Of a DNA stretch of 64,000 nucleotides, positions 37,031 through 46,521 are shown in pieces. Numbering within the stretch: position 1 is the first letter of the stretch; the number at the start of each line of letters is the position of its first letter. This DNA comes from Cellulomonas wangleii (GTDB taxonomy: Bacteria; Actinomycetota; Actinomycetes; Actinomycetales; Cellulomonadaceae): positions 1,674,001 through 1,738,000 of the forward strand of contig NZ_CP074405.1 of NCBI RefSeq assembly GCF_018388445.1. The letters are read 5' to 3'. Below the pieces are notes generated by a model that made no database searches, had not been told where the DNA came from, and was given only the letters and a program-made list of their open reading frames with translations. The translations under genes were made by a program, and so were the position numbers.

Positions 37031-39088
37031 CTAGCCCGCGGCGCAGGCGAGCGTGGGGGCTACCGAACCGCCCGAGGACGAGCCGATGACGCCGAAGGTC
37101 GTCGCGGCCCCCGCCCCGAGCCTGCCGTTCCACGCCGCGTTGCGTGCCGTGAGCGTGCTCCCGCCACCGGTCAGCGTCGTGCTCCACGACTGCGTGATTC
37201 CGACACCCGGCGGGAGTCCCAGCGTCACGACCCAGCCCGTCAGGGGGGCGGTCCCCGCCGTGACGGTGACCTCGCCCTGGAACCCGCCGGGCCAGGCGGA
37301 CACCGTCCGGAACGTCGCCGTGCACGCCTGCCCGCCGGGGTCGCGGCCGGGTGTCGGCGACGCGGACGTGACGGGCGACGCGGTCGGGCCGGTGGAGACC
37401 GACGGTGACGGCGTCGGGGCCGGCGACGCGGTGGACGTCGGCGGGGGACTCGCCGGACCGCCCCACGCGGCGGGGGTGTCGAGCCACGCGGCGCGGCGCA
37501 GCATCCAGTCCTCCAGGTAGGCCACCTGACCGTTCCAGGTGGGGGCCGTCGGGGTGACAAAAGGCCCGATCAGCTGGGTCGACAGGTTCGGCCAGCGCTG
37601 CGCGTTGCGGGCTGCGGCCCCGCTCAGCGGGCCCGTCAGCCGGGTGACGTGGCCGCGCAGCGCCGTGTCGGCCAGCGGGCCACGGCGCAGCTCCTGCCAG
37701 CGCGCCCGCACGCGCTCGACGAACGCCGGGTCGCGCATGAGCACGGTGAACCAGTCGTTCGGCGGGTTCTGGCGGGTCTGCTCGTACTGCCACCCCGTGA
37801 CCTGGTCGTTCTGGAAGTAGCCCCCCACCCCGAACGTGAGGTCGAAGTCCCACAGCGGCCCGGCGGTCAGCAGTCCGCCGCGGTCCTTGTGGAAGTACTG
37901 GCTGCGGTAGTACGCATCCATGTCGCGGCTCAGCTCGTTGACGATCACCAGGTCGACGAACGAGTCGACGTCGACGAGCGACGGGTAGCCGGTTGCCGGG
38001 TCGGCGCGCCCGGGGGAGTGGATCGCGTCGTTGACGCGTCCGACGTACCCCGCGATGTACTCGAGCTGTGCCGGTACGAGGTCGTCGGGGTCGTGGACCT
38101 CGAGGTCGGACCAGCAGGTCGACCCGCCCCGGCACGGCACGAGCGGCTCCTCGGCGGCCAGCCACTCGAACTTGAGGATGTACCCGCCCTCGACGCGTGG
38201 CGGTGCGACGTCCTCGGGGTCCAGCTTCTTGAGGTCCAGCCGGTTCTTCTGGTTCTTGATCGTCTCCTCGAGCAGGTACACGCCCCGGTAGTCGTCGGCG
38301 GCGACGGGACGGGCGTCGTCGTTGACGTAGACCTCGACGAACCGGTAGCGGGGCGTCGCCAGCCCCATCTCCCGCCCGAGGTCGAGCACGAGCGCCTCGC
38401 GGACCAGCGACTTGTCGGCGAACGGACCCCGCAGCACCCAGTCGGACTCTGCCGGCATGCCGAAGAACGGCAGGTCGGCGTCGTCACCCGTGTCGTCCCA
38501 CAGCTCCAGGCGGTAGGGCTTCTTGTCGAACATGCGGCTCGACTGACCGCGCAGGCGGTAGCCGCCGGCGGTGACGAGCGCGGGCGGCGACGTCAGCGTC
38601 GTGGTGCCGCCGGTCGGCTGCAGCTCCAGCATCGCGGCGGCGTGGTAGTCGTCCCCGACGGCGCCCTTGCCGAACGAGTCGACCACGAGCACCGGCAGGT
38701 CGTGGCGGGTGGTGACGGACGTGGCGACGTAGCGCGCCGTCGCCGGCTCACCGCTGGGGGCCGCGCCGACGAACGCCTGCGCCCGCACCTCGGTGCTCCG
38801 CGTCAGGGTGAGCGGGCCGGACGCGACGGGGGAGGAGCCGGTCGGGACCGACCCGTCGGTGGTGTACCGGACCTGCGCGCCGGGTGCGGCCGCCGCGAGG
38901 GTGACCTGCAGCGTCCCGGTGAACCCGCCCGGGGGGACCGAGAACGTCACGTCACCGTCGGGCGACGGGGCCGCCGGCGCCGCGGCCGGAACGGGTGCGC
39001 CGGCGGCGGGTGCGGCGCCCGCCAGGGGCGCCGCCAGGGCACAGGCGAGCACTCCCAGGGCGAGGGTGCGGGAGCTCCGTCGTGACAT
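37031..39088 (-). CDS. Secreted CotH-kinase protein with C-terminal cellulose-binding module (CBM2)
   Basis: A 685-residue exported protein. Residues 1-30 are a signal peptide; 47-120 a chitobiase-C-terminal-like beta domain (VRYTTDGSVPTGSSP); about 165-520 a CotH kinase domain with LRGQSSRMFDKKPYRLEL, DYRGVYLLEETI, NELSRDMDAYYRSQYF and PLWDFDLTFG (Asp414, Asp416 as metal ligands); 545-588 a Pro/Ser/Thr linker; 589-685 a family 2 carbohydrate-binding module closed by Cys589 and Cys682. CotH of Bacillus spores phosphorylates coat proteins. Here the kinase would act outside the cell, bound to cellulose or cell-wall glycan. ATG at 39088 after GGAGGAG, 30 bp behind the VTC gene. Confidence 0.9.
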   Translation of the reverse strand: MSRRSSRTLALGVLACALAAPLAGAAPAAGAPVPAAAPAAPSPDGDVTFSVPPGGFTGTLQVTLAAAAPGAQVRYTTDGSVPTGSSPVASGPLTLTRSTEVRAQAFVGAAPSGEPATARYVATSVTTRHDLPVLVVDSFGKGAVGDDYHAAAMLELQPTGGTTTLTSPPALVTAGGYRLRGQSSRMFDKKPYRLELWDDTGDDADLPFFGMPAESDWVLRGPFADKSLVREALVLDLGREMGLATPRYRFVEVYVNDDARPVAADDYRGVYLLEETIKNQKNRLDLKKLDPEDVAPPRVEGGYILKFEWLAAEEPLVPCRGGSTCWSDLEVHDPDDLVPAQLEYIAGYVGRVNDAIHSPGRADPATGYPSLVDVDSFVDLVIVNELSRDMDAYYRSQYFHKDRGGLLTAGPLWDFDLTFGVGGYFQNDQVTGWQYEQTRQNPPNDWFTVLMRDPAFVERVRARWQELRRGPLADTALRGHVTRLTGPLSGAAARNAQRWPNLSTQLIGPFVTPTAPTWNGQVAYLEDWMLRRAAWLDTPAAWGGPASPPPTSTASPAPTPSPSVSTGPTASPVTSASPTPGRDPGGQACTATFRTVSAWPGGFQGEVTVTAGTAPLTGWVVTLGLPPGVGITQSWSTTLTGGGSTLTARNAAWNGRLGAGAATTFGVIGSSSGGSVAPTLACAAG

Positions 39089-39118
39089 CGTCGTCTCCTC
39101 CGGTGGCGGGTGCCGTGG

Positions 39119-39922
39119 TCAGCGGGGGCCGGGCGCCGGGTCGGGCGCGCCGTCGGGCAGCAGATGACGGCCCAGCGTGCGCCGCCAACGGTTCGCGGGG
39201 AGCTCGGGCCGCAGCGCCGCCAGCCCCGTCGCGTACTTCGAGATCCGCAGCGGGCGGTGCCCGTGCGCCCACAGCAGCCGGTCGGCGGCCGAGGCCGTCG
39301 CACCGGTCTTGGTCTCGACCACGGCCATGTGCGGCAGGTGGAGCGGCCGGCGGCCGTCGTGCCACACCAGGTCGACGTCGATCGTCAGCCTGCTGCCCGT
39401 GTCGGGCAGCAGGACCGTGGCTCGTCGGTAGCGCGTGAGCAGGCTCGGCCGCCAGTGCATCTGGTCGGCGTGCGCGATGCCGTGCGCCCCGAGCGTGGCG
39501 GTGACGAACGGCAGCGCCGGTGCGACGTCCTCGCGGTCGTCGAGCCGGTGCGGGACGCGGTCCTTGACCGTGGTGCCGCGCGCACCGCGGGTCTTGACCT
39601 CGATCCAGCACTGCGCCGAGTCGACGTACGTGCGCGTGCGCACCTTGAACCGCCGCCGGCGCCGCCGTGCGGCCAGGTGGTACGCGAGGAGTTCCGGCGT
39701 GTCGAAGTACACGGACTCGTACGCGAACAGCCGGCGGGACGCGATCTCCAGCACCTGGGCGTCCCGCGGCAGCCGGCGCACCAGCCCGTCGACCGCCTCG
39801 ACCGGGACGAGGTACTTGCGGTCCACCCGGGTCAGCAGGCCGGCGCGCTCGACGAGCTCGTCGAGGCCGACGGGCACGAGGCGCGCCACCGGGTCGGCCA
39901 GCAGCTCGACAGCGGGCGTCAC
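39119..39922 (-). CDS. VTC-domain protein (polyphosphate-polymerase-like)
   Basis: A 267-residue protein with the VTC/CYTH-like tunnel fold. Basic residues that would line the tunnel are Arg32/Lys36 (RVDRKY), the Arg cluster 86-97 with FKVRTRTY, Lys110 in IEVKTRG, and ETKT late in the chain. In yeast Vtc4 this fold makes polyphosphate from ATP; whether this bacterial branch does is unproven. The GTG at 39922 overlaps the DUF4956 stop (GTGA). Middle gene of the DUF4956-VTC-CotH operon. Confidence 0.88.
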   Translation of the reverse strand: MTPAVELLADPVARLVPVGLDELVERAGLLTRVDRKYLVPVEAVDGLVRRLPRDAQVLEIASRRLFAYESVYFDTPELLAYHLAARRRRRRFKVRTRTYVDSAQCWIEVKTRGARGTTVKDRVPHRLDDREDVAPALPFVTATLGAHGIAHADQMHWRPSLLTRYRRATVLLPDTGSRLTIDVDLVWHDGRRPLHLPHMAVVETKTGATASAADRLLWAHGHRPLRISKYATGLAALRPELPANRWRRTLGRHLLPDGAPDPAPGPR

Positions 39923-40533
39923 GAGCCGGCACCCGCCGTGGACGTGCGGGCGGCCTCCCGGCCGGTCTCCCCGTGCCCCCGGCGTCGCGACGGCGGCACG
40001 GTCTCGTACCGGACGTCCACCCACGTGGTGTCGTCGACGAGGTCGACGCGCTGCACGGCGACCTGGTGGACCCGTGCGCCGAGCAGGCCCTCCAGACGTG
40101 CCACGAGCGCCACGCGGTCGAGCACGGCCCCGTCGAGCACGAGCTCCTGGCGGTGGTGCCGGCGCAGGACGCGGGGGTGGTCCGCCACGACGACCGTGAG
40201 CAGCAGCAGCGCCATGAACACGACGGAGTGCCACAGCACCTGCGCGGGAAGCGCTCCCAGGATGCCGAGGGCGAGGGCGGCGAAGTAGTACGCGACCTCG
40301 CGCTGGTCGATCTCGGTGGAGCGCAGCCGGATGATCGACAGCACCCCGAACAGGCCCAGGCCCAGACCCGCGCCGATCGCGGCGGAGGACAGCGTGGACG
40401 CGACGGCGAGCACGCCGACGTTCATGCCGAGGTACGCGACCACCAGGTCGCGCCGACGGTGGCGGCGGAAGTACGTCGACGTCAGCAGGCCGATGGCCAC
40501 GAGGTCGACGGCGACGAGCACGATCTGGTCCAT
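39919..40533 (-). CDS. DUF4956 membrane protein
   Basis: A 204-residue protein with about four membrane helices in residues 1-125 (the first two around 4-21 and 29-62), with the conserved stretch FGVLSIIRLRSTEIDQRE between helices, then a soluble C-terminal domain of about 80 residues. DUF4956 genes are often found beside VTC-domain and CotH genes; the function is unknown. ATG at 40533 after AGGGGGA. First gene of the operon; a LacI-like operator and candidate promoter lie about 85-125 bp upstream. Confidence 0.85.
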   Translation of the reverse strand: MDQIVLVAVDLVAIGLLTSTYFRRHRRRDLVVAYLGMNVGVLAVASTLSSAAIGAGLGLGLFGVLSIIRLRSTEIDQREVAYYFAALALGILGALPAQVLWHSVVFMALLLLTVVVADHPRVLRRHHRQELVLDGAVLDRVALVARLEGLLGARVHQVAVQRVDLVDDTTWVDVRYETVPPSRRRGHGETGREAARTSTAGAGS

Positions 40534-40613
40534 GCGCGGTGATCCCCCTGGTGTCAGCCGGCGCTGCGTGACGTCGGGATGAGCACCGGGTGAACATCCC
40601 GCGACTGCGCAGG

Positions 40614-40658
40614 ACCATGACCGGCGGCACCCGGGGAGGTCAACGGTGCTAAACGTTT
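40614..40658 (-). promoter_or_regulatory. Candidate promoter and LacI-like operator of the DUF4956-VTC-CotH operon
   Basis: AAACGTTT (40651-40658), within GCTAAACGTTTGCC, is the palindromic core of many LacI/GalR operators and an AT-rich island in GC-rich DNA. On the minus strand TTGACC (40643-40638) and CATGGT (40619-40614) form a possible promoter with an 18-bp spacer directly downstream of it. Confidence 0.5.
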
Positions 40659-40702
40659 GCCGTCGCTCGCCGCCGGACCGGCCGGGCGTCCTCCGCGGGG
40701 GG

Positions 40703-42967
40703 CTAGGTGCGCTCGGTGAACCCCGCCGGCAGGTCCCGGGTGTGCAGCACGTGCAGCGCGTGCGTCGGGCGCGTCATGGCCACGTACAGGTCACCGGCCG
40801 AGACCTCGAGGACCTCCGCGGGCTCCACGAGCACCACCACGTCGAACTCGAGCCCCTTGGCCTGGCCCGGCGTGAGCACCACCAGCGGCGCGTGCAGGTC
40901 CACCGCGTCGCCCGCGGGGACGTCGCGCCCCGCCGCGACGAGCGTGGCCCGCACCTGCGCCGCGCGCTCCGGCGTGGCCACCACCGCGACCCGTCCGGCA
41001 CCGGCGGCGTCGCGGACCTCGTCCGTCAGCGCCTCGGCGCGCGCGGCCGCGGTCGCCGCCAGGCGCGCGTCGTCGTCGACCCGTGTGCAGGTGAGCGCGT
41101 CGGGCACGTCGCGGGCCGACGTCTGAGGGCTGACCGGCAGCCCGGCCGCCAGGGCCACCCGGCGGGCGGTGTCGGCGACGACGGCGGGGGTCCGGTAGTT
41201 CACGGTGAGCTCGGCGAGCCGCCACGAGCCGCGCAGCAGCGGGTCCAGCATCGCGGCCCACTCGTGCGTGCCGCCGGCGGCCGACGTCTGCGCGACGTCG
41301 CCGACGATGGTCAGCGACCGCGTGGGGACCCGTCGCAGCAGGGCACGCCATGCCATGGCGGACAGCTCCTGCGCCTCGTCCACCACGACGTGCCCGTAGG
41401 TCCACGCGCGGTCCGCCGCGGCACGCTCGGCGGTGGTGAGCGACGGTCCGCTGCCGGCGAACCGGCCCGCGAGGGTCTCGGCCGAGACGAGGTCGCCCGC
41501 CCCGGTGCTGCGCAGCACCTGCCGGGCGTACTCCACGTCGGCCGCGCGCTGCGCCGCCTCGGCGCGCGCCTGGGCACGCGCGGCCTGGTCGTCCTCGCCC
41601 AGCAGCTCCGCCGCCTCGTCGAGCAGCGGGACGTCCGCCGGCGTCCAGGGGGCGTCGGCCGGCCGGGCCAGCAGCGCACGCTGGCGGGGCGACAGCTCCG
41701 GTGCCGCGGCCTCGAGGCGGTGGGGCTTGGTCCACAGGTCCCGCAGCAGGCCCTGCGGCGTCAGGGGCATCCAGGCCAGGTTCAGTGCGACACGGATCTC
41801 GCGCGTGGTGCGCAGGTCCTCGATGATCTCGGCGCGGTCCTCCGGCGCCACGTCGCCGCCGAGCTGCTGGACGTACTGCTCCGCGAGACGGCCCAGCATG
41901 TCGCGCACGAACGTGACGCGCGCCAGGTTGTGCGGTCGGTGCTGGCGCCGGGCGCGGCTGATCGCGGACGCGACGTCCTGCGGGCGCACCACGACCGTGC
42001 GCCCGTCGATGCGCACGCGCGTGGGCTGCTGCGGCACCCGCTGGCGCTGGCGCACCGCGCGGGCGACCACCTCCGCCATGACGGTGCTGCCCTTGAGCCG
42101 GGCGACCTCGTCGGGCTCGGTGCCGCGGGCCTCGACGCCGGGGAACAGGTCGGCCAGGGTCGCGGTGACGACGCCGGTCTCGCCGAGGGACGGCAGCACC
42201 TGGTCGATGTAGTGCAGGAACGTGCGCGACGGCCCGACCAGCAGCACACCGGAACGCTCCAGCAGCCGGCGGTGGGCGTACAGCAGGTAGGCCGCGCGGT
42301 GCAGCGCGACCGCCGTCTTGCCCGTGCCCGGGCCGCCCTGCACGACCAGGGCGCCGGCCAGGGGCGAGCGGATGATCGCGTCCTGCTCCGCCTGGATGGT
42401 GGCGACGATGTCGCCCATGCGTCCCGTGCGGGCGGCCCCCAGGGCGGCGAGGAGCGCACCCTCGCCGGACACGCCGGCCAGCGACGCGGGGTCGACCCCC
42501 TGCGCGACGAGCGCGTCGAGGTCCAGCACGTCGTCCTCGAGCCCCGTCACCCGGCGTCCGGCGGTCACCAGGTGACGGCGCCGCACGACGCCGTCGGGGT
42601 GCGCGGCGGTCGCGCGGTAGAACGCCTGGGCGGCAGGTGCGCGCCAGTCCGTGAGCAGCGGGGTCTGCTCCTCGTCCGTCAGGCCGATGCGCCCGATGTA
42701 ACGGCGGTCCCCGTCGTGCAGGTCGAGACGGCCGAACGCGAGCCGGTCCTCGACGGCCTCGAGCTGCGCGACCCGGTCCTCGTAGAGCGTCGCGAACGCG
42801 TCGCGCTCCGAGCGGTTCTGCGGCGATCCCGACGGTCCGGCGCGTCGCACGGCAGCCAGCCGGCGCCGCGCCTGCGCGCGGAGCGCGTCGAGGCGTCCGT
42901 ACAGGCCGTCGACGACCCGCTGCTCACCGGCCAGCTCGTTGTCGATCGCTGCCACGCGCGCGGACAC
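40703..42967 (-). CDS. helD: HelD-type RNA-polymerase recycling ATPase
   Basis: A 754-residue superfamily 1 motor. N-terminal coiled coil (about 10-45) that in HelD reaches into the RNA polymerase secondary channel, GRIGL 92-96 and DWRAP 107-111 typical of HelD, Walker A GGPGTGKT 211-218, then VVVDEAQELS and the C-terminal VAMTRPTHALHVL motif. HelD removes RNA polymerase from stalled complexes and in some actinobacteria protects against rifampicin. The start is uncertain: GTG 42967 gives the expected length, but GTG 42958 is close. The promoter must lie in 42968-43172, shared with the divergent regulator. Confidence 0.9.
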   Translation of the reverse strand: MSARVAAIDNELAGEQRVVDGLYGRLDALRAQARRRLAAVRRAGPSGSPQNRSERDAFATLYEDRVAQLEAVEDRLAFGRLDLHDGDRRYIGRIGLTDEEQTPLLTDWRAPAAQAFYRATAAHPDGVVRRRHLVTAGRRVTGLEDDVLDLDALVAQGVDPASLAGVSGEGALLAALGAARTGRMGDIVATIQAEQDAIIRSPLAGALVVQGGPGTGKTAVALHRAAYLLYAHRRLLERSGVLLVGPSRTFLHYIDQVLPSLGETGVVTATLADLFPGVEARGTEPDEVARLKGSTVMAEVVARAVRQRQRVPQQPTRVRIDGRTVVVRPQDVASAISRARRQHRPHNLARVTFVRDMLGRLAEQYVQQLGGDVAPEDRAEIIEDLRTTREIRVALNLAWMPLTPQGLLRDLWTKPHRLEAAAPELSPRQRALLARPADAPWTPADVPLLDEAAELLGEDDQAARAQARAEAAQRAADVEYARQVLRSTGAGDLVSAETLAGRFAGSGPSLTTAERAAADRAWTYGHVVVDEAQELSAMAWRALLRRVPTRSLTIVGDVAQTSAAGGTHEWAAMLDPLLRGSWRLAELTVNYRTPAVVADTARRVALAAGLPVSPQTSARDVPDALTCTRVDDDARLAATAAARAEALTDEVRDAAGAGRVAVVATPERAAQVRATLVAAGRDVPAGDAVDLHAPLVVLTPGQAKGLEFDVVVLVEPAEVLEVSAGDLYVAMTRPTHALHVLHTRDLPAGFTERT

Positions 42968-43001
42968 CCCCGTCGCGCCGGGTCGGGCGCCCGGTCGCCA
43001 C

Positions 43002-43039
43002 GCCCCGCACGGACGCGGGGCGCACCGCCTTGCGGGCGG
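43002..43039. repeat. Two inverted repeats upstream of helD
   Basis: GCCCCGC (43002-43008) and GCGGGGC (43015-43021) flank 6 bp; CCGCC (43025-43029) and GGCGG (43035-43039) flank 5 bp. They lie in the helD promoter region and may be operator or hairpin; GC-rich background lowers the weight. Confidence 0.35.
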
Positions 43040-43172
43040 CCGTCCATTATCCGCGACCCCGCACCCCCGGCGCACCGGGCACGCCGTCATCCGACCGTGG
43101 CGTCATCCGGGAGTGGCGGGATCGCCCGGATGCGGTCCGGCTGGCTTACAGTGCGTCCACACCGACGAAGGG

Positions 43173-44396
43173 ATGCATGTGCACGGCTCTGTGGCGCCTG
43201 AGCAGGACGTGCGGTCCGGCGCACCCGGGGACGACGACGTGCCCCTGCGGATCCTCGTCGTCGAGGACGACGAGGGCGACGCGGTCCTGGTGCGCGAGCA
43301 CCTGCAGGACGGGGGCCTGCCGCACGAGACGGTCTGGGTGCGCACGGTCGACGAGGCGCTGCTGCACCTCGACGCGGACTGCGTGCTCCTGGACCTCGGC
43401 CTGCCGGACGCGATGGGCCTGAGCGCGCTGCAGCGGGTGCTGGCCGCCGGCGCCCCGCCGGTGGTCGTGCTCACCGGCCTGACGGGCACGGACGCCGGCG
43501 TCGAGGCCGTCGCCGCCGGTGCGCAGGACTTCCTGGTCAAGGGCGACGTCGACGCTCAGCTGCTGGCTCGTGCCGTGCGCTACGCCGTGCAGCGCCGCCG
43601 CCTGGAGGACACCGGCCGGGCGCTCTACCGCAGCCTCGTGCGCGCGGCGGAGACGACCCGCCTGGAGCGTGCGCTGCTGCCGACGCCCGCCGTGCGCGAC
43701 GACCGCCTCGAGGTGCGGGTCGGCTACCGGGCCGGCCGCGACGGTCTGCTCGGTGGCGACTTCTACGACGTCGTCGAGCGGCCGGACGGCACCGTGCTCG
43801 CGATGGTGGGTGACGTCTGCGGCCACGGACCCGACGAGGCAGCGCTCGGCGCCACCCTGCGCACGGCGTGGCGCACGCTCGTGCTCGCGGGGATCGCCGC
43901 CGACGACATCCTGGGCCTGCTGGAGCGTGTGCTCGCCGCCGAACGCGCGCGGCCGGAGGTCTTCACGACCGTCTCGATGCTCGCGGTGCACCCGGACCGG
44001 CGCACCGCCGACCTCTACCTCGCCGGGCACCCCGTGCCCCTGCGCCTCGGCCCGCCGTCGACCTTGCTGCCGTCCGGTGCCCGCGGTCGGGCGCTCGGCA
44101 TCCCCGTGGGGGGCGGCTGGCCGGCCCAGCGGCTCGACCTGGGGGACTGCTGGCGGGTACTGCTCTACACCGACGGCCTGCTGGAGGCCACGGTCGGCGA
44201 CGGCACGCAGCGGCTGGGCAAGGCCGGCCTGCTCGACGTGGCCGACGCCACCATGCTGGGCACCGCCGAGTCCGACGGTGCGCTGCGCCCCGACGAGGAC
44301 CAGGTCCTGGGCCGGATGCTGTCGGCGGTGCGGGCGCGCCACGGGGGCGACCTCGTGGACGACGCCGCCGTCGTGCTCATCGGGTGGGACGGGTGA
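43173..44396 (+). CDS. Response regulator with PP2C (SpoIIE-type) phosphatase output
   Basis: A 407-residue protein: receiver domain about 26-145 (acidic Glu31-Asp32-Asp33, phosphoacceptor Asp74 in LLDLGLPD, Lys in FLVKGD), then a linker helix and a PP2C/SpoIIE phosphatase domain about 180-405 (GGDFYDVVERPDG, GDVCGHGPDEA, LYTDGLLEA). Such proteins usually dephosphorylate STAS anti-anti-sigma factors; none is encoded nearby. ATG at 43173 with GAAGGG just upstream. Its stop overlaps the histidine kinase start (GTGA), so the receiver is likely fed by that kinase. Confidence 0.9.
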   Translation: MHVHGSVAPEQDVRSGAPGDDDVPLRILVVEDDEGDAVLVREHLQDGGLPHETVWVRTVDEALLHLDADCVLLDLGLPDAMGLSALQRVLAAGAPPVVVLTGLTGTDAGVEAVAAGAQDFLVKGDVDAQLLARAVRYAVQRRRLEDTGRALYRSLVRAAETTRLERALLPTPAVRDDRLEVRVGYRAGRDGLLGGDFYDVVERPDGTVLAMVGDVCGHGPDEAALGATLRTAWRTLVLAGIAADDILGLLERVLAAERARPEVFTTVSMLAVHPDRRTADLYLAGHPVPLRLGPPSTLLPSGARGRALGIPVGGGWPAQRLDLGDCWRVLLYTDGLLEATVGDGTQRLGKAGLLDVADATMLGTAESDGALRPDEDQVLGRMLSAVRARHGGDLVDDAAVVLIGWDG

Positions 44397-45997
44397 GCGC
44401 CGCCGCGACCACGGCGGGCGCACGGACCGGGACGACCCTGCGTCGACGTCTGACCGCGCTGCTCGTCTCGACCGGGGTGCTGCTCGGGCTGGTGCTCGTC
44501 GTCGCGGGCTTCGTGCTGTCCCGTGCGCTGACGTCCCAGCACGAGGTCACCGAGGTGTACTTCGACGCGGTCACGCGGGCCGACTCCGCGTACGTCCGTC
44601 TCGTCGACGCCGAGACCGCGGTCCGGGGGTTCGCGCTCACGGGTGACGAGATCACGCTCGAGCCGTACGACCGCTCGCGCGAGGCGGACGTCACGTTCAC
44701 GGTCCTCGCGGACGAGCTCGCGCAGACCGCGCCGGACGCCGAGCTGGTCGCCGACGCGCGTGCCGCGGCGGACGCCGCGGACCGGTGGCACACGCAGTTC
44801 GCCGAGCCGATCATCGCGCAGGTCCGCGACCAGGGCGGCGAGGCGGTCTCGGCGGCCGAGGTCGAGGCCGGGCGCGTCCTGTTCGACGACGCCCGCGCCG
44901 CGATCGAGGCGTACCTCGACGAGCTCCGCAAGGACCGCGCGACGGCCGTGTCCGAGCTGGAGACCTGGACCACGGCGACGGGCGCCCTGGTGCTGCTGCT
45001 GGTGGCCGGAGCCGTCGCGATGGGCGTCTCGCTGTCGTTCGCGCTGCGCCGGTGGATCCTGCTGCCCCTGACGGACCTCGGGCAGGCGACCCGGGCCGTG
45101 ACCCAGGGCGACCTCGGTCACGTGGTGCGCGTCGAGGGCCCGGGGGAGATCGAGCAGCTGGCCTCGGACGTCGAGCAGATGCGGCTCGGGCTGGTGACGC
45201 AGCTGGCCGAGCTGCGGTCGTCGCGCGAGGAGATCACCGAGGCCCACCAGCGGCTCACCGAGCAGGCGGAGGAGCTGCGCCGGTCCAACCGCGACCTCGA
45301 GCAGTTCGCCTACGTCGCCTCGCACGACCTGCAGGAGCCCCTGCGCAAGGTGGCGAGCTTCACGCAGCTGCTGCAGAAGCGGTACGGCGGCCAGCTCGAC
45401 GAGAGGGCCGACCAGTACATCGACTTCGCCGTCGACGGCGCCAAGCGCATGCAGCGGCTCATCCAGGACCTGCTCGGGTTCTCCCGCGTCGGGCGCGTCG
45501 GCGGCGAGGTCGTCGACGTCGACCTGGCGGCCGCGCTGGCCCGTGCGCAGGACCAGCTCTCCGAGCGCATCGAGGAGTCCGGCGCGGTCGTCACGCACGA
45601 CGAGCTGCCGGTGGTGCGCGGCGAGGAGCCGCTCCTGGTCCAGCTCTTCCAGAACCTCGTCGGCAACGCGGTGAAGTTCCGGCACCCGGACCGGCCGCCG
45701 GCCGTGCACGTCAGCGCGCACCGGGTCGAGGGCGCGTGGGAGATCGAGCTGCGGGACAACGGCATCGGCATCGAGGCGCAGTACGTCGAGCGCGTCTTCG
45801 TCATCTTCCAGCGCCTGCACGCCAAGGACCTCTACGAGGGCACGGGCATCGGCCTGGCCCTGTGCAAGAAGATCGTCGAGTTCCACGGCGGTCGCATCTG
45901 GATCCCCGAGACCGAGGGCGAGGGCACCACCATCCGGTGGACCCTGCCCGTCGCGGAGGACGAGACCCCCGGTGACGGGGACGACGGACGGAGCTGA
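44393..45997 (+). CDS. CHASE3-type sensor histidine kinase
   Basis: A 534-residue membrane kinase. Helix 1 at about 19-42, an extracytoplasmic CHASE3-like helical domain to about 195, helix 2 about 196-218, HAMP to about 270, then HisKA with phosphorylated His311 in ASHDLQEPL (phytochrome-kinase style) and an ATPase domain with [15 protein letters not shown] and [12 protein letters not shown]. The signal is unknown. GTG overlaps the stop of the phosphatase-regulator; the next gene, a lone receiver, starts 2 bp after its stop. Confidence 0.92.
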   Translation: MSAAATTAGARTGTTLRRRLTALLVSTGVLLGLVLVVAGFVLSRALTSQHEVTEVYFDAVTRADSAYVRLVDAETAVRGFALTGDEITLEPYDRSREADVTFTVLADELAQTAPDAELVADARAAADAADRWHTQFAEPIIAQVRDQGGEAVSAAEVEAGRVLFDDARAAIEAYLDELRKDRATAVSELETWTTATGALVLLLVAGAVAMGVSLSFALRRWILLPLTDLGQATRAVTQGDLGHVVRVEGPGEIEQLASDVEQMRLGLVTQLAELRSSREEITEAHQRLTEQAEELRRSNRDLEQFAYVASHDLQEPLRKVASFTQLLQKRYGGQLDERADQYIDFAVDGAKRMQRLIQDLLGFSRVGRVGGEVVDVDLAAALARAQDQLSERIEESGAVVTHDELPVVRGEEPLLVQLFQNLVGNAVKFRHPDRPPAVHVSAHRVEGAWEIELRDNGIGIEAQYVERVFVIFQRLHAKDLYEGTGIGLALCKKIVEFHGGRIWIPETEGEGTTIRWTLPVAEDETPGDGDDGRS

Positions 45998-45999
45998 CA

Positions 46000-46437
46000 G
46001 TGTCGGATCAGAAGGTCATCGATGTGCTGCTGGTCGAGGACGACCCCGGCGACGTCCTCATGACGCGGGAGGCGTTCGAGCACAACAAGGTGCGCAACCG
46101 GCTGTCGGTCGTGGCGGACGGGGTCAGCGCCCTGGAGTTCCTGCGCAAGGAGGGCGAGCACGCCGACGCCCCCACGCCGGACCTCGTGCTGCTGGACCTC
46201 AACCTGCCCCGCATGGACGGGCGCGAGGTGCTCGAGGCCATGAAGTCCGACGAGACGATGCGCGCCATCCCGGTCGTCGTCCTGACGACGTCGGAGGCCG
46301 AGGAGGACGTCGTGCGCAGCTACTCGCTGCACGCCAACGCGTACGTCACCAAGCCGGTCGACTTCGACCGGTTCATCGACGTGGTGCGGCAGATCGACGA
46401 GTTCTTCGTCGAGGTCGTCCGGCTGCCCGGTCGCTGA
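46000..46437 (+). CDS. Single-domain response regulator (Rcp1-like)
   Basis: A 145-residue receiver without output domain. Glu13-Asp14-Asp15, phosphoacceptor Asp66 ([11 protein letters not shown]), Thr96/Thr97 and Lys118 (VTKP) are intact. The slightly long form with [15 protein letters not shown] is typical of Rcp1-type regulators that serve phytochrome-like kinases. It could be a phosphate sink or shuttle between the kinase and the phosphatase-regulator. GTG start 2 bp after the kinase stop. Confidence 0.93.
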   Translation: MSDQKVIDVLLVEDDPGDVLMTREAFEHNKVRNRLSVVADGVSALEFLRKEGEHADAPTPDLVLLDLNLPRMDGREVLEAMKSDETMRAIPVVVLTTSEAEEDVVRSYSLHANAYVTKPVDFDRFIDVVRQIDEFFVEVVRLPGR

Positions 46438-46521
46438 CGGGCGCCGCCGCCGGCCGGGAAGAGACCGGCCCGCGGGGGCGTTGTACCGCTCGACACCACG
46501 ACGAGAGGTGAGTGCAGAGCG

